Source of the DNA: a bacterium
GTDB taxonomy: Bacteria; Desulfobacterota; S145-22
Length of the DNA: 9,215 nt
Direction of reading: 5' to 3'
NCBI GenBank assembly: GCA_027073795.1
Contig: JALTEW010000154.1
Coordinates: 1-9,215, forward strand
Below the pieces are notes generated by a model. The model was not told the DNA's origin. It was given only the letters and a program-made list of their open reading frames with translations, and searched no databases. Positions 1-7,506 of this stretch are shown piece by piece; the stretch's first letter is position 1, and each line of letters opens with the position of its first letter. Position numbers and translations under genes: made by a program.

Positions 1-111
1 ATCCCCTATCTCGCCATCCCCCTTTTTTCCGCCACCATGGGGCTGCGCTTTTTTAGTAAAATGGCCTTCCATTTAAGGGCCTTCATTAAAAACGAACCCT
101 TTCAACCCTAA
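1..111 (+). CDS. TRAP transporter small permease (DctQ-type), C-terminal end only
   Basis: The window opens inside a reading frame that runs without a stop from base 1 to a TAA at 109-111 and encodes 36 residues. The visible tail starts IPYLAIPLFSATMGLRFF and ends in a charged, cytoplasm-like stretch (KNEPFQP). A last hydrophobic helix followed by a short basic tail is how DctQ small permeases of tripartite ATP-independent periplasmic (TRAP) transporters usually end. The frame lies 11 bases before a complete DctM-type large permease, the normal dctQ-dctM order. In this family the small subunit pairs with the large one in the inner membrane and helps move substrate delivered by a periplasmic binding protein. 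The identity rests mainly on position, because too little sequence is present for a motif call. Confidence 0.72.
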   Translation: MPYLAIPLFSATMGLRFFSKMAFHLRAFIKNEPFQP

Positions 112-122
112 AAGGGAAAACC

Positions 123-1400
123 ATGGTTTTGACTATCATCATCTCATTTGCTCTCATGCTTCTTCTGAGTTTTCCTATTTCGGTTCTTCTGGGGATTGTT
201 ACCACCCTTGCCATTCATTTTCATACCATCACACCGCTGACCATTCTCCCCCAGCAGCTCTTTAACGCCTTGGACAATTTCATTCTCCTTGCCATTCCCT
301 TTTTCATTCTGGCGGGCGAGATCATGACGGAGGGAGAAATTGCCCAGCGGCTTATTGACGTCATGAACGTGTTTGTCGGACGTTTCAGCGGGGGGCTTGC
401 CCTCGCCACGGTGGTGGCCTGTATGTTCTTTGCCGCCTTGTCTGGCAGCAGCCCTGCGACGGTGGTCGCCATTGGGACCATAATGATCCCCGCCCTTAAA
501 AAATACGGGTATGATGAAGAGTTTGCCACCGGCCTTGTGACCTCAGCCGGTTCTCTCGGCATTGTGATCCCTCCGAGCATTCCCATGATCCTCTACTGTC
601 TGGTGATGAATGTCTCTGTGGCAAAGCTTTTTATGGCTGGGATTGGCCCGGGTATCCTGATCGGCGCGGTTTTCATGGGCTATACAGTCTTCATGGCGAA
701 AAAGAATGGGTGGAGCAGTCACCAGAGATACTCCCTTTCAGAATCCTTGGCCGTTTTGCGAAAGGGAGCCTGGGGTCTCGTGCTTCCCATTATCGTGCTG
801 GGAGGTATTTACACCGGGATCTTTACCCCGACCGAGGCAGCTGCCGTCTCCGTTGTCTACGCCCTGTTCGTTGAGCTCTTTATATACAAGGAATTAACCT
901 TCGGGAAACTCACAAAAATTCTGAAAGACTCTGCGGTTCTCTCTGGCGCCCTGCTTTTCATCCTGTCATGTGCCATGACCTTTGTCTGGCTTTTGACCTC
1001 CGAGCAGATCCCCCAAGAGGTTGCCGACACGGTTATCCACTATGTCCATCACTGGTGGACGTTTCTGATAGCTGTTAACATCCTGTTTCTGATTATGGGA
1101 ACCTTCATGGACGACGTGTCGGCTATGTTGATTTTATCCCCTATTTTCCTTGAAACCCTGAATCGCTTTCACATCAACCTGATTCATTATGGCGTAGTGA
1201 TGGTTTTGGTCATCGAATTTGGATTCCTGACGCCCCCTTTCGGGTTAAATCTCTTCGTTTCGATGGGAATCACGAAATGGCCTCTCACAAGGGTCGCACG
1301 CTCAGTAGCGCCTTTTATCCTGCTTCTCCTCCTTTGTGTTGCCCTGGTAACCTTTATCCCCCAGATATCCCTGTTCCTCCCCAACTTTTTCTACAGATAG
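123..1400 (+). CDS. dctM: TRAP transporter large permease (DctM family)
   Basis: A complete 425-residue protein, normal length for DctM. It is hydrophobic throughout, with about 11-13 membrane segments. Family landmarks appear in order: IPFFILAGEIM (58-68), AALSGSSPATVVAIG (104-118), GSLGIVIPPSIPMILY (143-158), GGIYTGIFTPTEAAAV (227-242), MGTFMDDVSAMLILSPI (325-341) and GFLTPPFGLNLFV (367-379). The large permease forms the ion-coupled transport path of a TRAP system, typically taking up carboxylates or other organic acids with sodium. The substrate cannot be read from this subunit. The ATG at 123 follows the small-permease stop by 11 bases, with a modest GGG ribosome-binding core at 114-116, so the two are probably co-transcribed. 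The substrate-binding DctP gene is not in the window and may lie upstream. Confidence 0.95.
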   Translation: MVLTIIISFALMLLLSFPISVLLGIVTTLAIHFHTITPLTILPQQLFNALDNFILLAIPFFILAGEIMTEGEIAQRLIDVMNVFVGRFSGGLALATVVACMFFAALSGSSPATVVAIGTIMIPALKKYGYDEEFATGLVTSAGSLGIVIPPSIPMILYCLVMNVSVAKLFMAGIGPGILIGAVFMGYTVFMAKKNGWSSHQRYSLSESLAVLRKGAWGLVLPIIVLGGIYTGIFTPTEAAAVSVVYALFVELFIYKELTFGKLTKILKDSAVLSGALLFILSCAMTFVWLLTSEQIPQEVADTVIHYVHHWWTFLIAVNILFLIMGTFMDDVSAMLILSPIFLETLNRFHINLIHYGVVMVLVIEFGFLTPPFGLNLFVSMGITKWPLTRVARSVAPFILLLLLCVALVTFIPQISLFLPNFFYR

Positions 1401-1412
1401 AATAAAGAAACC

Positions 1413-1434
1413 CAAGCAAAAACGGGAGTGCTTG
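1413..1434 (-). terminator. Possible terminator of the ybeY operon at a convergent junction
   Basis: A 6-base inverted repeat (CAAGCA at 1413-1418, TGCTTG at 1429-1434) with a 10-base loop lies just past the ybeY stop codon. Read on the minus strand, the hairpin is followed by a T-rich stretch (GGTTTCTTTATTC), which resembles a weak intrinsic terminator. In the dctM direction no T-run follows, so it would not work well as a bidirectional terminator. The stem is short and half A/T, so the call is tentative. Confidence 0.35.
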
Positions 1435-1932
1435 TCAGGTTACCTGATAATCCTCGCTATCCACCCCCTCTATAGGATGCCCCGTAAGATAGGGCGATAA
1501 GGATTCAAACACCTCGGCCTGTTTCGTTTCCATCCGCTTCGCCTCTTCTTCACTGACGTCTTCGTGATTGTACCCTGAAAGGTGCAAAATTCCATGAACC
1601 AGATAGAGTAGCATCATCTCTTCTTCTGTGTATCCATATTCCGCCGCCTCTTTGCGGGCCGCATCCGCTGAAAGAACAACGTCCCCGAGATAGGCAGCGT
1701 CTCCCACGATGGGCTCTCCTTCCCTCATGGAAAAGGAAATAACATTGGTTGGTCTGTCCCGGCCAAGATACCGTCGGTTCAATTCCTGTATCCCTCCGGC
1801 ATCGGAAACAACAATGGAAACAGATGCGGACTCAAGGGAAAGGATTTCGAGGATGCGGTGGCCAAACCAGATAAGGTTTTTGATATTGACTTTTAAGCCG
1901 CTCTGCCGGTTTTCTGCCCATACATTGGCCAT
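1435..1932 (-). CDS. ybeY: Endoribonuclease YbeY (rRNA maturation / ribosome quality control)
   Basis: A 165-residue protein with the YbeY (UPF0054) metal-site signature HGILHLSGYNH at 113-123. His113, His117 and His123 are the expected zinc ligands. PTNVISFSM (61-69) and LGDVVLS (82-88) are the other family landmarks. YbeY is a single-strand-specific RNase that takes part in 16S rRNA 3' end maturation and 70S quality control. The gene starts inside the end of the upstream HD-protein gene (40-base overlap) and is the last gene of its operon. The ATG at 1932 is the only in-frame ATG/GTG/TTG near the N-terminus, which leaves about 14 residues before the usual family start (VNIKN). Two variations: Asn122 where GYDH is commoner, and Leu56 where E. 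coli YbeY has Arg59 in its YRGKD motif. Confidence 0.95.
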   Translation of the reverse strand: MANVWAENRQSGLKVNIKNLIWFGHRILEILSLESASVSIVVSDAGGIQELNRRYLGRDRPTNVISFSMREGEPIVGDAAYLGDVVLSADAARKEAAEYGYTEEEMMLLYLVHGILHLSGYNHEDVSEEEAKRMETKQAEVFESLSPYLTGHPIEGVDSEDYQVT

Positions 1933-4304
1933 TTCTCGCCCTTTTCCTTTTTCTGCTCCTTCCCTTCTGCCGGGTAATCAATCCTGTGGTGAAAAATTGC
2001 CATCAACACAATTCTGAACCTGTCTGCGATCTGGTGAAGGTTTTTCAAGGTCAGTTCACATTCATCCAACTGGCCGTCGAGAAAAATCCGATTGAATGTC
2101 TCTTGGATTATTGTATTAATCCGGGCCGGGGTGGGAGACTCAAGCGATCTCGCCGTTGCCTCTACGGCGTCCGCGAGCATGATCAGACCCGCCTCCCGTG
2201 TCTGGGGCTTTGGGCCAGGGTAACGAAAGATCTTTTTGTCTATCTTGTCGGCCTCGTCTCCCGCGGCTTCCACTGCCTTGTTGTAAAAGAACCGAATCAA
2301 ACTCGTGCCATGATGCTGCTGAATAATATCAATGATCTCGCTTCCTAGATGGTAAGTCTTGGCAAGCTCGACACCTTCCTTCACATGCGAAATCAGAATT
2401 AAACTGCTCATGCTTGGGGTCAGCTTGTTGTGTTTATTAACCCCCTTTTGCTGGTTTTCAATGAAGTAAAGGGGTTTCTTTATCTTTCCAATATCGTGGT
2501 AATAGGCACCCACTCGGACAAGGATGGGATGTGCCCCGATATCCCTCGCGGCCGCCTCCGCCAGGCTTGCCACCATGATGCTATGGTGATAAGTTCCAGG
2601 CGCCTTCAGGACCATCTCCTTCAAAAGAGGATGATCCAAGTTAGCAAGCTCCAGAAGCTTGACATCCGTTGTATAGCCAAAGAGGGCCTCGAAAACTGGT
2701 GTGAAACCCAGTACCAGTACGCCGGAGATAAACCCTCCCACGATGGAGAATAAGACCCCCCATCCCGTGGCATAAGCCAAAAAGGTGCCTTGAACCATTC
2801 GATTAGCGGCAACAAGAACCCCTCCCAGAATACCTGAAGCCAGACCGGCCCACAAGACCTTCGAACGTTTCTCGCACCGGGAAACCAGTTCCGCCCCGAG
2901 GAGATTCATCAAAAGGGCGATAGCGCCAAAGGAAGCGGAAGCATCAACAATCAGGGAAAAGAAGATACTCAAAACGATGGAAAAGAGGAGAACAACCTCT
3001 GAATTCAGGGCAATGCGGACAAACATGCCTGCAGCGGCGATAGGGAAAAGGAACAACAGGGTATGGACCGCCAGAAAGGGGAAAACAGCCTTGATTGCAA
3101 ACGAGATATAATAGTAAAACTTCAGCATCAGGGGGAAAAAAACAAGGAGAATACCCAGAAAGATAAAGTCACGGGGCTTAAATTTCACCTTCCTGATATT
3201 TTTTACTGAGAAGTCATACGGCAGGAAGATAATGAAAAAGGTTATAAGCAAAAAACCCGTGAAACCCATGACCTTCCATATGGCGGTTGTTTCCCGTTCC
3301 ATGGCCCGAAGTTTTTCAAACTGCTCAGATGTGACACGCTCCCCTTTGCGAATGATAACATCCCCTTTGCGGATCTCCCTCACGATGGGATGAACATTCT
3401 CCATCACCTTCTGACTGAGTTCCCGGGTCGCTGCTTTATCAAAAACCACGTTCGGTTTGACCATTTGCTGGGCCATGGATAGAATCAGCGCCCGTTCCTG
3501 AGGGGGAAGCCCCTTAAGAATCTCTCTGGAACGGCTTATGAACAATCCGCGGATATCCTCCAAGTCAAAGACGAGAGACACATCATGGATCATCGTTTCC
3601 TTTTGCGTCACCACATTACGCAAGATCAGACCCTCAAGGTTTCTGGAAGATAAGGTGTCACGGCTATCTATCACCCAGTGGTCCTTGCAAAGCCGGATAA
3701 GTTGAACAAGTTTTCTCTCAATAACAGCGCCAAAGCGTTCCTTTTTCAATAGCTCATATTCACTGTCCTTGAGCTGGATCCCGAGCATCTTCTCAAATGC
3801 CTGGCGCCGTTTGGGTTCGTCCTGCAAAAGCAGACGCAAACGTGCGTGCTGCGGCGAGGCATTTTCTAACTGCAAACGCTTACCCTCGGAAGGTATTTCA
3901 GCGCTGAGGGACAGAATGTCTTCAAAATAATCCCGCATGTATCCAAAGGCCCTGTGAATCTTTTTCTCCAAAACTTCGGACTGGGCAGGGTCATAGTTGA
4001 ACACGGGGAAAACCTTCTTCAGCGCTTCAGACCTCTCAAAATCCGTGGCGCGTTTGTCCTCAACCCTGATATTCCTCGAAGCAAACACGTCTCGATTGGC
4101 AAGTGTCCCAACTTTTATCCCTCTGGAAGAGGGAAAAGGAGAAAAATAGAGGATAATGGCAAGCAAAATGACACCCACTACAAAAAGAGTGGTGAGTTGT
4201 ACTCTCGTGTTTCCAACAATTCTTGAAAAAGTCAGGGAGATGGTCTGTAGGTCACCCTTGGCATACTCCTTAGCCCCTTTCCCTTTTCCGTTGGCTGCCA
4301 TCAT
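1893..4304 (-). CDS. Seven-transmembrane HD-domain phosphohydrolase (PgpH/YqfF type, 7TMR-HD)
   Basis: An 803-residue protein with the full 7TMR-HD layout. It has a short cytoplasmic N-terminus, a first membrane helix (about 38-55), a large extracytoplasmic domain (about 56-343), a bundle of about seven helices (about 345-535), and a cytoplasmic HD phosphohydrolase domain (about 560-770). HD metal ligands are visible: His574, His603-Asp604 (in YYHDIGK), His640, His664/His665 and Asp712. Listeria PgpH of this family hydrolyses c-di-AMP; whether this homologue uses that substrate is inference. The start codon overlaps the phoH stop (ATGA) and is preceded two bases away by a seven-G run. The last 13 codons overlap ybeY and form a Lys/Glu-rich tail. 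Placement between phoH and ybeY is a common arrangement for this family. Confidence 0.93.
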   Translation of the reverse strand: MMAANGKGKGAKEYAKGDLQTISLTFSRIVGNTRVQLTTLFVVGVILLAIILYFSPFPSSRGIKVGTLANRDVFASRNIRVEDKRATDFERSEALKKVFPVFNYDPAQSEVLEKKIHRAFGYMRDYFEDILSLSAEIPSEGKRLQLENASPQHARLRLLLQDEPKRRQAFEKMLGIQLKDSEYELLKKERFGAVIERKLVQLIRLCKDHWVIDSRDTLSSRNLEGLILRNVVTQKETMIHDVSLVFDLEDIRGLFISRSREILKGLPPQERALILSMAQQMVKPNVVFDKAATRELSQKVMENVHPIVREIRKGDVIIRKGERVTSEQFEKLRAMERETTAIWKVMGFTGFLLITFFIIFLPYDFSVKNIRKVKFKPRDFIFLGILLVFFPLMLKFYYYISFAIKAVFPFLAVHTLLFLFPIAAAGMFVRIALNSEVVLLFSIVLSIFFSLIVDASASFGAIALLMNLLGAELVSRCEKRSKVLWAGLASGILGGVLVAANRMVQGTFLAYATGWGVLFSIVGGFISGVLVLGFTPVFEALFGYTTDVKLLELANLDHPLLKEMVLKAPGTYHHSIMVASLAEAAARDIGAHPILVRVGAYYHDIGKIKKPLYFIENQQKGVNKHNKLTPSMSSLILISHVKEGVELAKTYHLGSEIIDIIQQHHGTSLIRFFYNKAVEAAGDEADKIDKKIFRYPGPKPQTREAGLIMLADAVEATARSLESPTPARINTIIQETFNRIFLDGQLDECELTLKNLHQIADRFRIVLMAIFHHRIDYPAEGKEQKKEKGEKWPMYGQKTGRAA

Positions 4305-5302
4305 GTCCCCCCCGCTTCGGAAGACCTGTCAGGACGCGCCCATTTTGCCTCCATCCGTTCATAGGCCTTGATAATCTGCTGGACAAGGTGATGCCGGACA
4401 ACATCTTTCTCCGTGAAATAGACGAAGGCTATCCCCGGGATTCCCTTCAGGATATCCTGCACTTGAACCAGTCCGCTCTTTTTTCCGTTTTCCAGATCAA
4501 TTTGTGTGATGTCTCCCGTGATGACGGCCTTTGACCCAAAGCCGAGGCGCGTGAGGAACATTTTCATCTGCTCCGGCACGGTATTTTGTGCTTCATCCAG
4601 GATGACAAAGGCATTGTTGAGGGTTCTTCCGCGCATAAAGGCGAGGGGTGCGATCTCAATAATCCCGCGGTCAACAAGGCGGGCCGCCTTTTCAAAGTGC
4701 ATCATGTCGTGCAGGGCATCGTACAAGGGGCGCAGATACGGATTGACCTTTTCAATAAGGTCCCCAGGAAGGAACCCCAGTTTTTCACCGGCCTCAACCG
4801 CGGGACGGGCGAGGATAATACGTTCGACCCGATGTTTCATGAGTTCTGAAACAGCCATGGCCATGGCAAGGTATGTTTTCCCAGTGCCAGCGGGCCCGAT
4901 GGCAATCACAATGTCGTTTGAGCGAATCGCGTCGATATACTGTTTCTGCCGGATGCTTTTTGGGGAGATGACCTTGCGCTTGCCGGATATGTAAACGGTG
5001 TCCAGGAAGACCTCTTCCAGGGAAACCTTGTGGTTTTCTGAAAGAAGCCGGATAGCGTAATCCACATCGGCCGGATAAAGAGGATACCCCTTTTCTACGA
5101 GTACGCCCAATTGCTCCAGCAACTTGGCCGCCAACTCCATATCCAGTTTTTCACCCTGGATATTGACTTCATTTCCCCGTTGACTCAACTGGATACCCAG
5201 AGCATCGGAGATAATCTTCAGATGTTCGTTGTTAATCCCCACAACCTGTTTCAGAACCGACGGGTCGCGGAAGATAACCTTCTGGGTTTCTGTTTGTGTC
5301 AT
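4301..5302 (-). CDS. PhoH-like ATPase (YbeZ/PhoH family)
   Basis: A 333-residue protein of normal PhoH-family length. The P-loop is GPAGTGKT (136-143) and the Walker B-type box is VILDEAQN (233-240). ARPAVEAGEKLGFLPGDL (165-182) and TGDITQIDL (262-270) are typical of the family. Residues from about 15 to 75 form a small N-terminal domain with a possible KH-like RNA-binding fold (inference). PhoH/YbeZ proteins are cytoplasmic ATPases, thought to be RNA helicase-like partners of YbeY in RNA and ribosome handling. Here phoH lies two genes before ybeY in the same operon, which fits that partnership. Its ATG shares one base with the stop of the upstream yjbQ-like gene (TAATG), and its TGA overlaps the start of the HD-protein gene, so coupled translation is likely on both sides. 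Confidence 0.95.
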   Translation of the reverse strand: MTQTETQKVIFRDPSVLKQVVGINNEHLKIISDALGIQLSQRGNEVNIQGEKLDMELAAKLLEQLGVLVEKGYPLYPADVDYAIRLLSENHKVSLEEVFLDTVYISGKRKVISPKSIRQKQYIDAIRSNDIVIAIGPAGTGKTYLAMAMAVSELMKHRVERIILARPAVEAGEKLGFLPGDLIEKVNPYLRPLYDALHDMMHFEKAARLVDRGIIEIAPLAFMRGRTLNNAFVILDEAQNTVPEQMKMFLTRLGFGSKAVITGDITQIDLENGKKSGLVQVQDILKGIPGIAFVYFTEKDVVRHHLVQQIIKAYERMEAKWARPDRSSEAGGT

Positions 5303-5721
5303 TATTGTCCCATCAAATGCAGTATGACCCGTCGCCTTCGAGGGCGATTGTCGAAATCAAGAAGGACGATCTGCTGCCAGGTTCCTAAGATTATCCCCCC
5401 TCCCGAGACGGGGACCGAGAGGGAAGGTTTTAAAAAGGCGGCGCGCACATGCGAATAGCCATTCCCATCTCCCCAGCGGAGGTTGTGTCTATACGAGATA
5501 TCTGAGGGTATCAGCCGCTCTATCGCCTCAATCAGGTCTTCCACCACACCCGTTTCATATTCAATCGTGGTTACAGCGGCTGTGGAACCCGGAACGAAGA
5601 CAAGCAACTGGCCTTCCGTAATCCCCGACTCCCTCACAAAATCCCTGACCTTGGGAGTGATGTCAAAAACGTCCGTCTTTGAAGAGCCCTGAAACGTCAG
5701 CTCCGTCCTCTCTATAAACAT
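5302..5721 (-). CDS. YjbQ / UPF0047 family protein
   Basis: A 139-residue single-domain protein, normal length for UPF0047 (COG0432). Landmarks are VPGSTAAVTTIE (43-54), His79, GDGNGYSH (84-91), VPVSGGGIILGTWQQIVLLDFD (103-124) and a C-terminal basic strand ending in MGQ. E. coli YjbQ has weak thiamine-phosphate synthase activity, but the physiological role of the family is unsettled, so I give no specific function. Where E. coli YjbQ has QHTSA, this protein has PGSTA, so one commonly conserved histidine appears absent; His79 and His91 are kept. The gene starts 6 bases after the sirtuin stop, with a poor ribosome-binding match (GGGTAGG) inside the end of the sirtuin gene, and its TAA shares a base with the phoH start. 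Translation probably depends on coupling. Confidence 0.85.
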   Translation of the reverse strand: MFIERTELTFQGSSKTDVFDITPKVRDFVRESGITEGQLLVFVPGSTAAVTTIEYETGVVEDLIEAIERLIPSDISYRHNLRWGDGNGYSHVRAAFLKPSLSVPVSGGGIILGTWQQIVLLDFDNRPRRRRVILHLMGQ

Positions 5722-5727
5722 AGTCTT

Positions 5728-6486
5728 TTACCTACCCGCAAGGCCATGAATCCTTTCTACCACCTCGGGGAGAGTCTCCCCCGCAGGGCCTTTGATGATG
5801 TAGTCAGAAACGGCCCCCGTCAAAGGCGTTTCCTCCAGATTTACCTCAACTACCTTCGCGCCATGCTCCTTGGCTGTGGAAGGGATACTCGAGGCGGGAA
5901 AAACAACCGCCGAGGTTCCAACGACCAGAACCAGATCGGCCTGTCTCGCCTCTTCAAAGGCCTCTCGCATTGCATCCGCCGGAATAGGTTCCCCGAAAAA
6001 GACCACATCCGGTTTAAGGACAGCCCCGCAGTTTGGGCAGTAAGGTACCGCGCTTTGGGTCTCAAAAGATTTCGTCTCACCGCGGTAGCCACACCGCAAA
6101 CATACCAGATATCGGTTTGTTCCGTGAAATTCGATTACATGACGGCTTCCCGCCGCCTGGTGCAGACCATCCACATTCTGCGTGATGACGCTCGAGAGGT
6201 ATCCCATTTCCTCCAGTTGCGCCAGGGCCTTGTGCCCCGCATTGGGAGATGCCGCCTCGATAACGGCGATGATTTCCCTTAACATGTTCCATATCTTGAC
6301 CGGCTCCCTGCGAAACCCATCAATATGGGCATACTCCTCCGGGTCATACCGGGACCACAGCCCCCCCGCGCTTCTGAAGTCTGGGATCCCGCTTTCCACG
6401 GAAATCCCCGCACCTGTCAGTGCGATGGTCTTCTTCGAACGAAAAATGTCCTCCGCAAGCTGTTTTATGGCTTCACCTTGCTCCAT
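5728..6486 (-). CDS. NAD-dependent protein deacylase, Sir2 family
   Basis: A 252-residue sirtuin of usual bacterial length with all core parts: GAGIS (25-29) and GIPDFRS (33-39) for NAD binding, QNVD (103-106), catalytic His121 in EFHG, four zinc cysteines (Cys129, Cys132, Cys150, Cys153), VVFFGE (161-166) and GTSAVV (190-195). The reaction removes acyl groups from protein lysines using NAD, giving nicotinamide and O-acyl-ADP-ribose. The Tyr-x-x-Arg pair that marks SIRT5/CobB-type desuccinylases appears absent; the equivalent stretch reads IWNMLREI (65-72). Deacetylation of small acyl groups is therefore more likely (inference). The start lies inside the 3' end of the peptidase gene (22-base overlap) and has a good ribosome-binding site, AAGGGA, 6 bases before the ATG. 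Confidence 0.95.
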   Translation of the reverse strand: MEQGEAIKQLAEDIFRSKKTIALTGAGISVESGIPDFRSAGGLWSRYDPEEYAHIDGFRREPVKIWNMLREIIAVIEAASPNAGHKALAQLEEMGYLSSVITQNVDGLHQAAGSRHVIEFHGTNRYLVCLRCGYRGETKSFETQSAVPYCPNCGAVLKPDVVFFGEPIPADAMREAFEEARQADLVLVVGTSAVVFPASSIPSTAKEHGAKVVEVNLEETPLTGAVSDYIIKGPAGETLPEVVERIHGLAGR

Positions 6487-7499
6487 GTTCCTTCCCTTAT
6501 CTCTCTGCTGGTAGGTAAGATTCCCATCCCGTCGGCAAAAATGACGGCCCGCTTAACGGCCTCCCTTATCGCGCCATCCGCCATCGCCCCGATGACATTT
6601 AAATTTACCTGTTCCTCGCCTGTTGAAAGGGCAAATACCACATCCCCGTCATACGTGGAATGAATGGGACGAATCACCTTCACCAAACCATTTTGCGCCA
6701 TCTGGGCAAGCTTACCTGCCTGGGGACGTGTCAATTTTGCATTGGTCGCAACGACTCCCAAGGTCGTATTAAAGAGGGACTCTCCCTCTGGAATCTTACC
6801 AGACTGCATGCACCTGAAGGTGTCCGCAAAACGCGACGCCCCCCCCGGGTCAAGGGTTCCGGCTAAAATCTCACCTGTCTTTTCATCTATCACATCCCCA
6901 AAGGCATTGACAACCACAAGGGCTCCGACCAGGATTTGATCTAACCTCCGACACGCCGTTCCTACCCCCCCCTTTGTGGCATGTGATAGGCCATACAGCT
7001 TACCCACCGTAGCACCCGTCCCAACACCGACACTCCCTTCCTCCATGTTTTTGGACGCGTTCAGGCACGCCTGATAGCCCATGGGCCGATCCGGCCTGAA
7101 CCCTCCCTCCGCAAAGGCGAGGTCAAAGATAACCGCCGTGGGGACAATTGGCACGCGGGTAATCTTGACGTCAAATCCCCTCCCGTTTTCCTCGAGGAAC
7201 CGCATCACACCTCCCGCAGCATCCAGGCCGAAAGCGCTTCCCCCGGAAAGCAAAATGGCTTGAACCCGATCCACGAGGTGAAGGGAGTACAAGGCATCTA
7301 CCTGGCGTGTTCCAGCGGCTGTGCCCCTGATATCGATGCCCCCGATGGCATCCCGTTCACACAAGACTACCGTACAGCCCGTTCTGGCCTGTCGATGGGT
7401 AGCGTGTCCAACGATAATACCGGGAACGTCTGTGATAGCGCCGGTGAACTTTTCGGAATCACCCTCCTCTGGGTAGCGTGAGGTTTCTGACCCATTCAT
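6465..7499 (-). CDS. P1 family (S58, DmpA/NylC-like) self-processing peptidase or amidohydrolase
   Basis: A 344-residue protein of the P1/DmpA N-terminal-nucleophile family. Visible landmarks: ITDVPGIIVGHAT (22-34), GGIDIRGTAAGTRQVD (53-68), LLSGGSAFGLDAAGG (83-97), EGSVGVGTGATVGK (154-167), LVVVNAFGDVID (194-205) and FNTTLGVVATNA (243-254). By analogy with NylC (Asn/Thr) and DmpA (Gly/Ser), the precursor should cut itself between Asn244 and Thr245, freeing Thr245 as the nucleophile of the small chain. Known members hydrolyse D- or beta-amino-acid peptides or nylon oligomers; the natural substrate here is unknown. No signal peptide is seen, so it is probably cytoplasmic. It is the first gene of the minus-strand operon. 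The ATG at 7499 has no ribosome-binding site, an in-frame stop lies upstream (7520-7518), and no other in-frame ATG/GTG/TTG occurs in the first 30 codons. Confidence 0.92.
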   Translation of the reverse strand: MNGSETSRYPEEGDSEKFTGAITDVPGIIVGHATHRQARTGCTVVLCERDAIGGIDIRGTAAGTRQVDALYSLHLVDRVQAILLSGGSAFGLDAAGGVMRFLEENGRGFDVKITRVPIVPTAVIFDLAFAEGGFRPDRPMGYQACLNASKNMEEGSVGVGTGATVGKLYGLSHATKGGVGTACRRLDQILVGALVVVNAFGDVIDEKTGEILAGTLDPGGASRFADTFRCMQSGKIPEGESLFNTTLGVVATNAKLTRPQAGKLAQMAQNGLVKVIRPIHSTYDGDVVFALSTGEEQVNLNVIGAMADGAIREAVKRAVIFADGMGILPTSREIREGTWSKVKP

Positions 7500-7506
7500 T
7501 ATAAAA

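Noticed and set aside
221..586. A 121-codon open frame on the minus strand opposite dctM
   Set aside because: It lies wholly inside a well-supported transporter gene, has a basic, low-complexity composition with no recognisable motif, and is best explained as a shadow of the coding strand.
4506..4994. A 162-codon open frame on the plus strand opposite phoH
   Set aside because: It is antisense to the P-loop region of a clear PhoH protein, its translation is Arg/Ser-rich with no domain, and it has no independent context.
5746..6282. A 178-codon open frame on the plus strand opposite the sirtuin gene
   Set aside because: The opposite strand encodes all sirtuin motifs. This frame shows no family resemblance and ends within the sirtuin gene.
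7463..7468. A perfect AGGAGG on the minus strand inside the start of the peptidase gene
   Set aside because: I considered it as the true ribosome-binding site, but no in-frame ATG, GTG or TTG follows at usable distance, so it is probably just Glu-Glu-Gly coding sequence.
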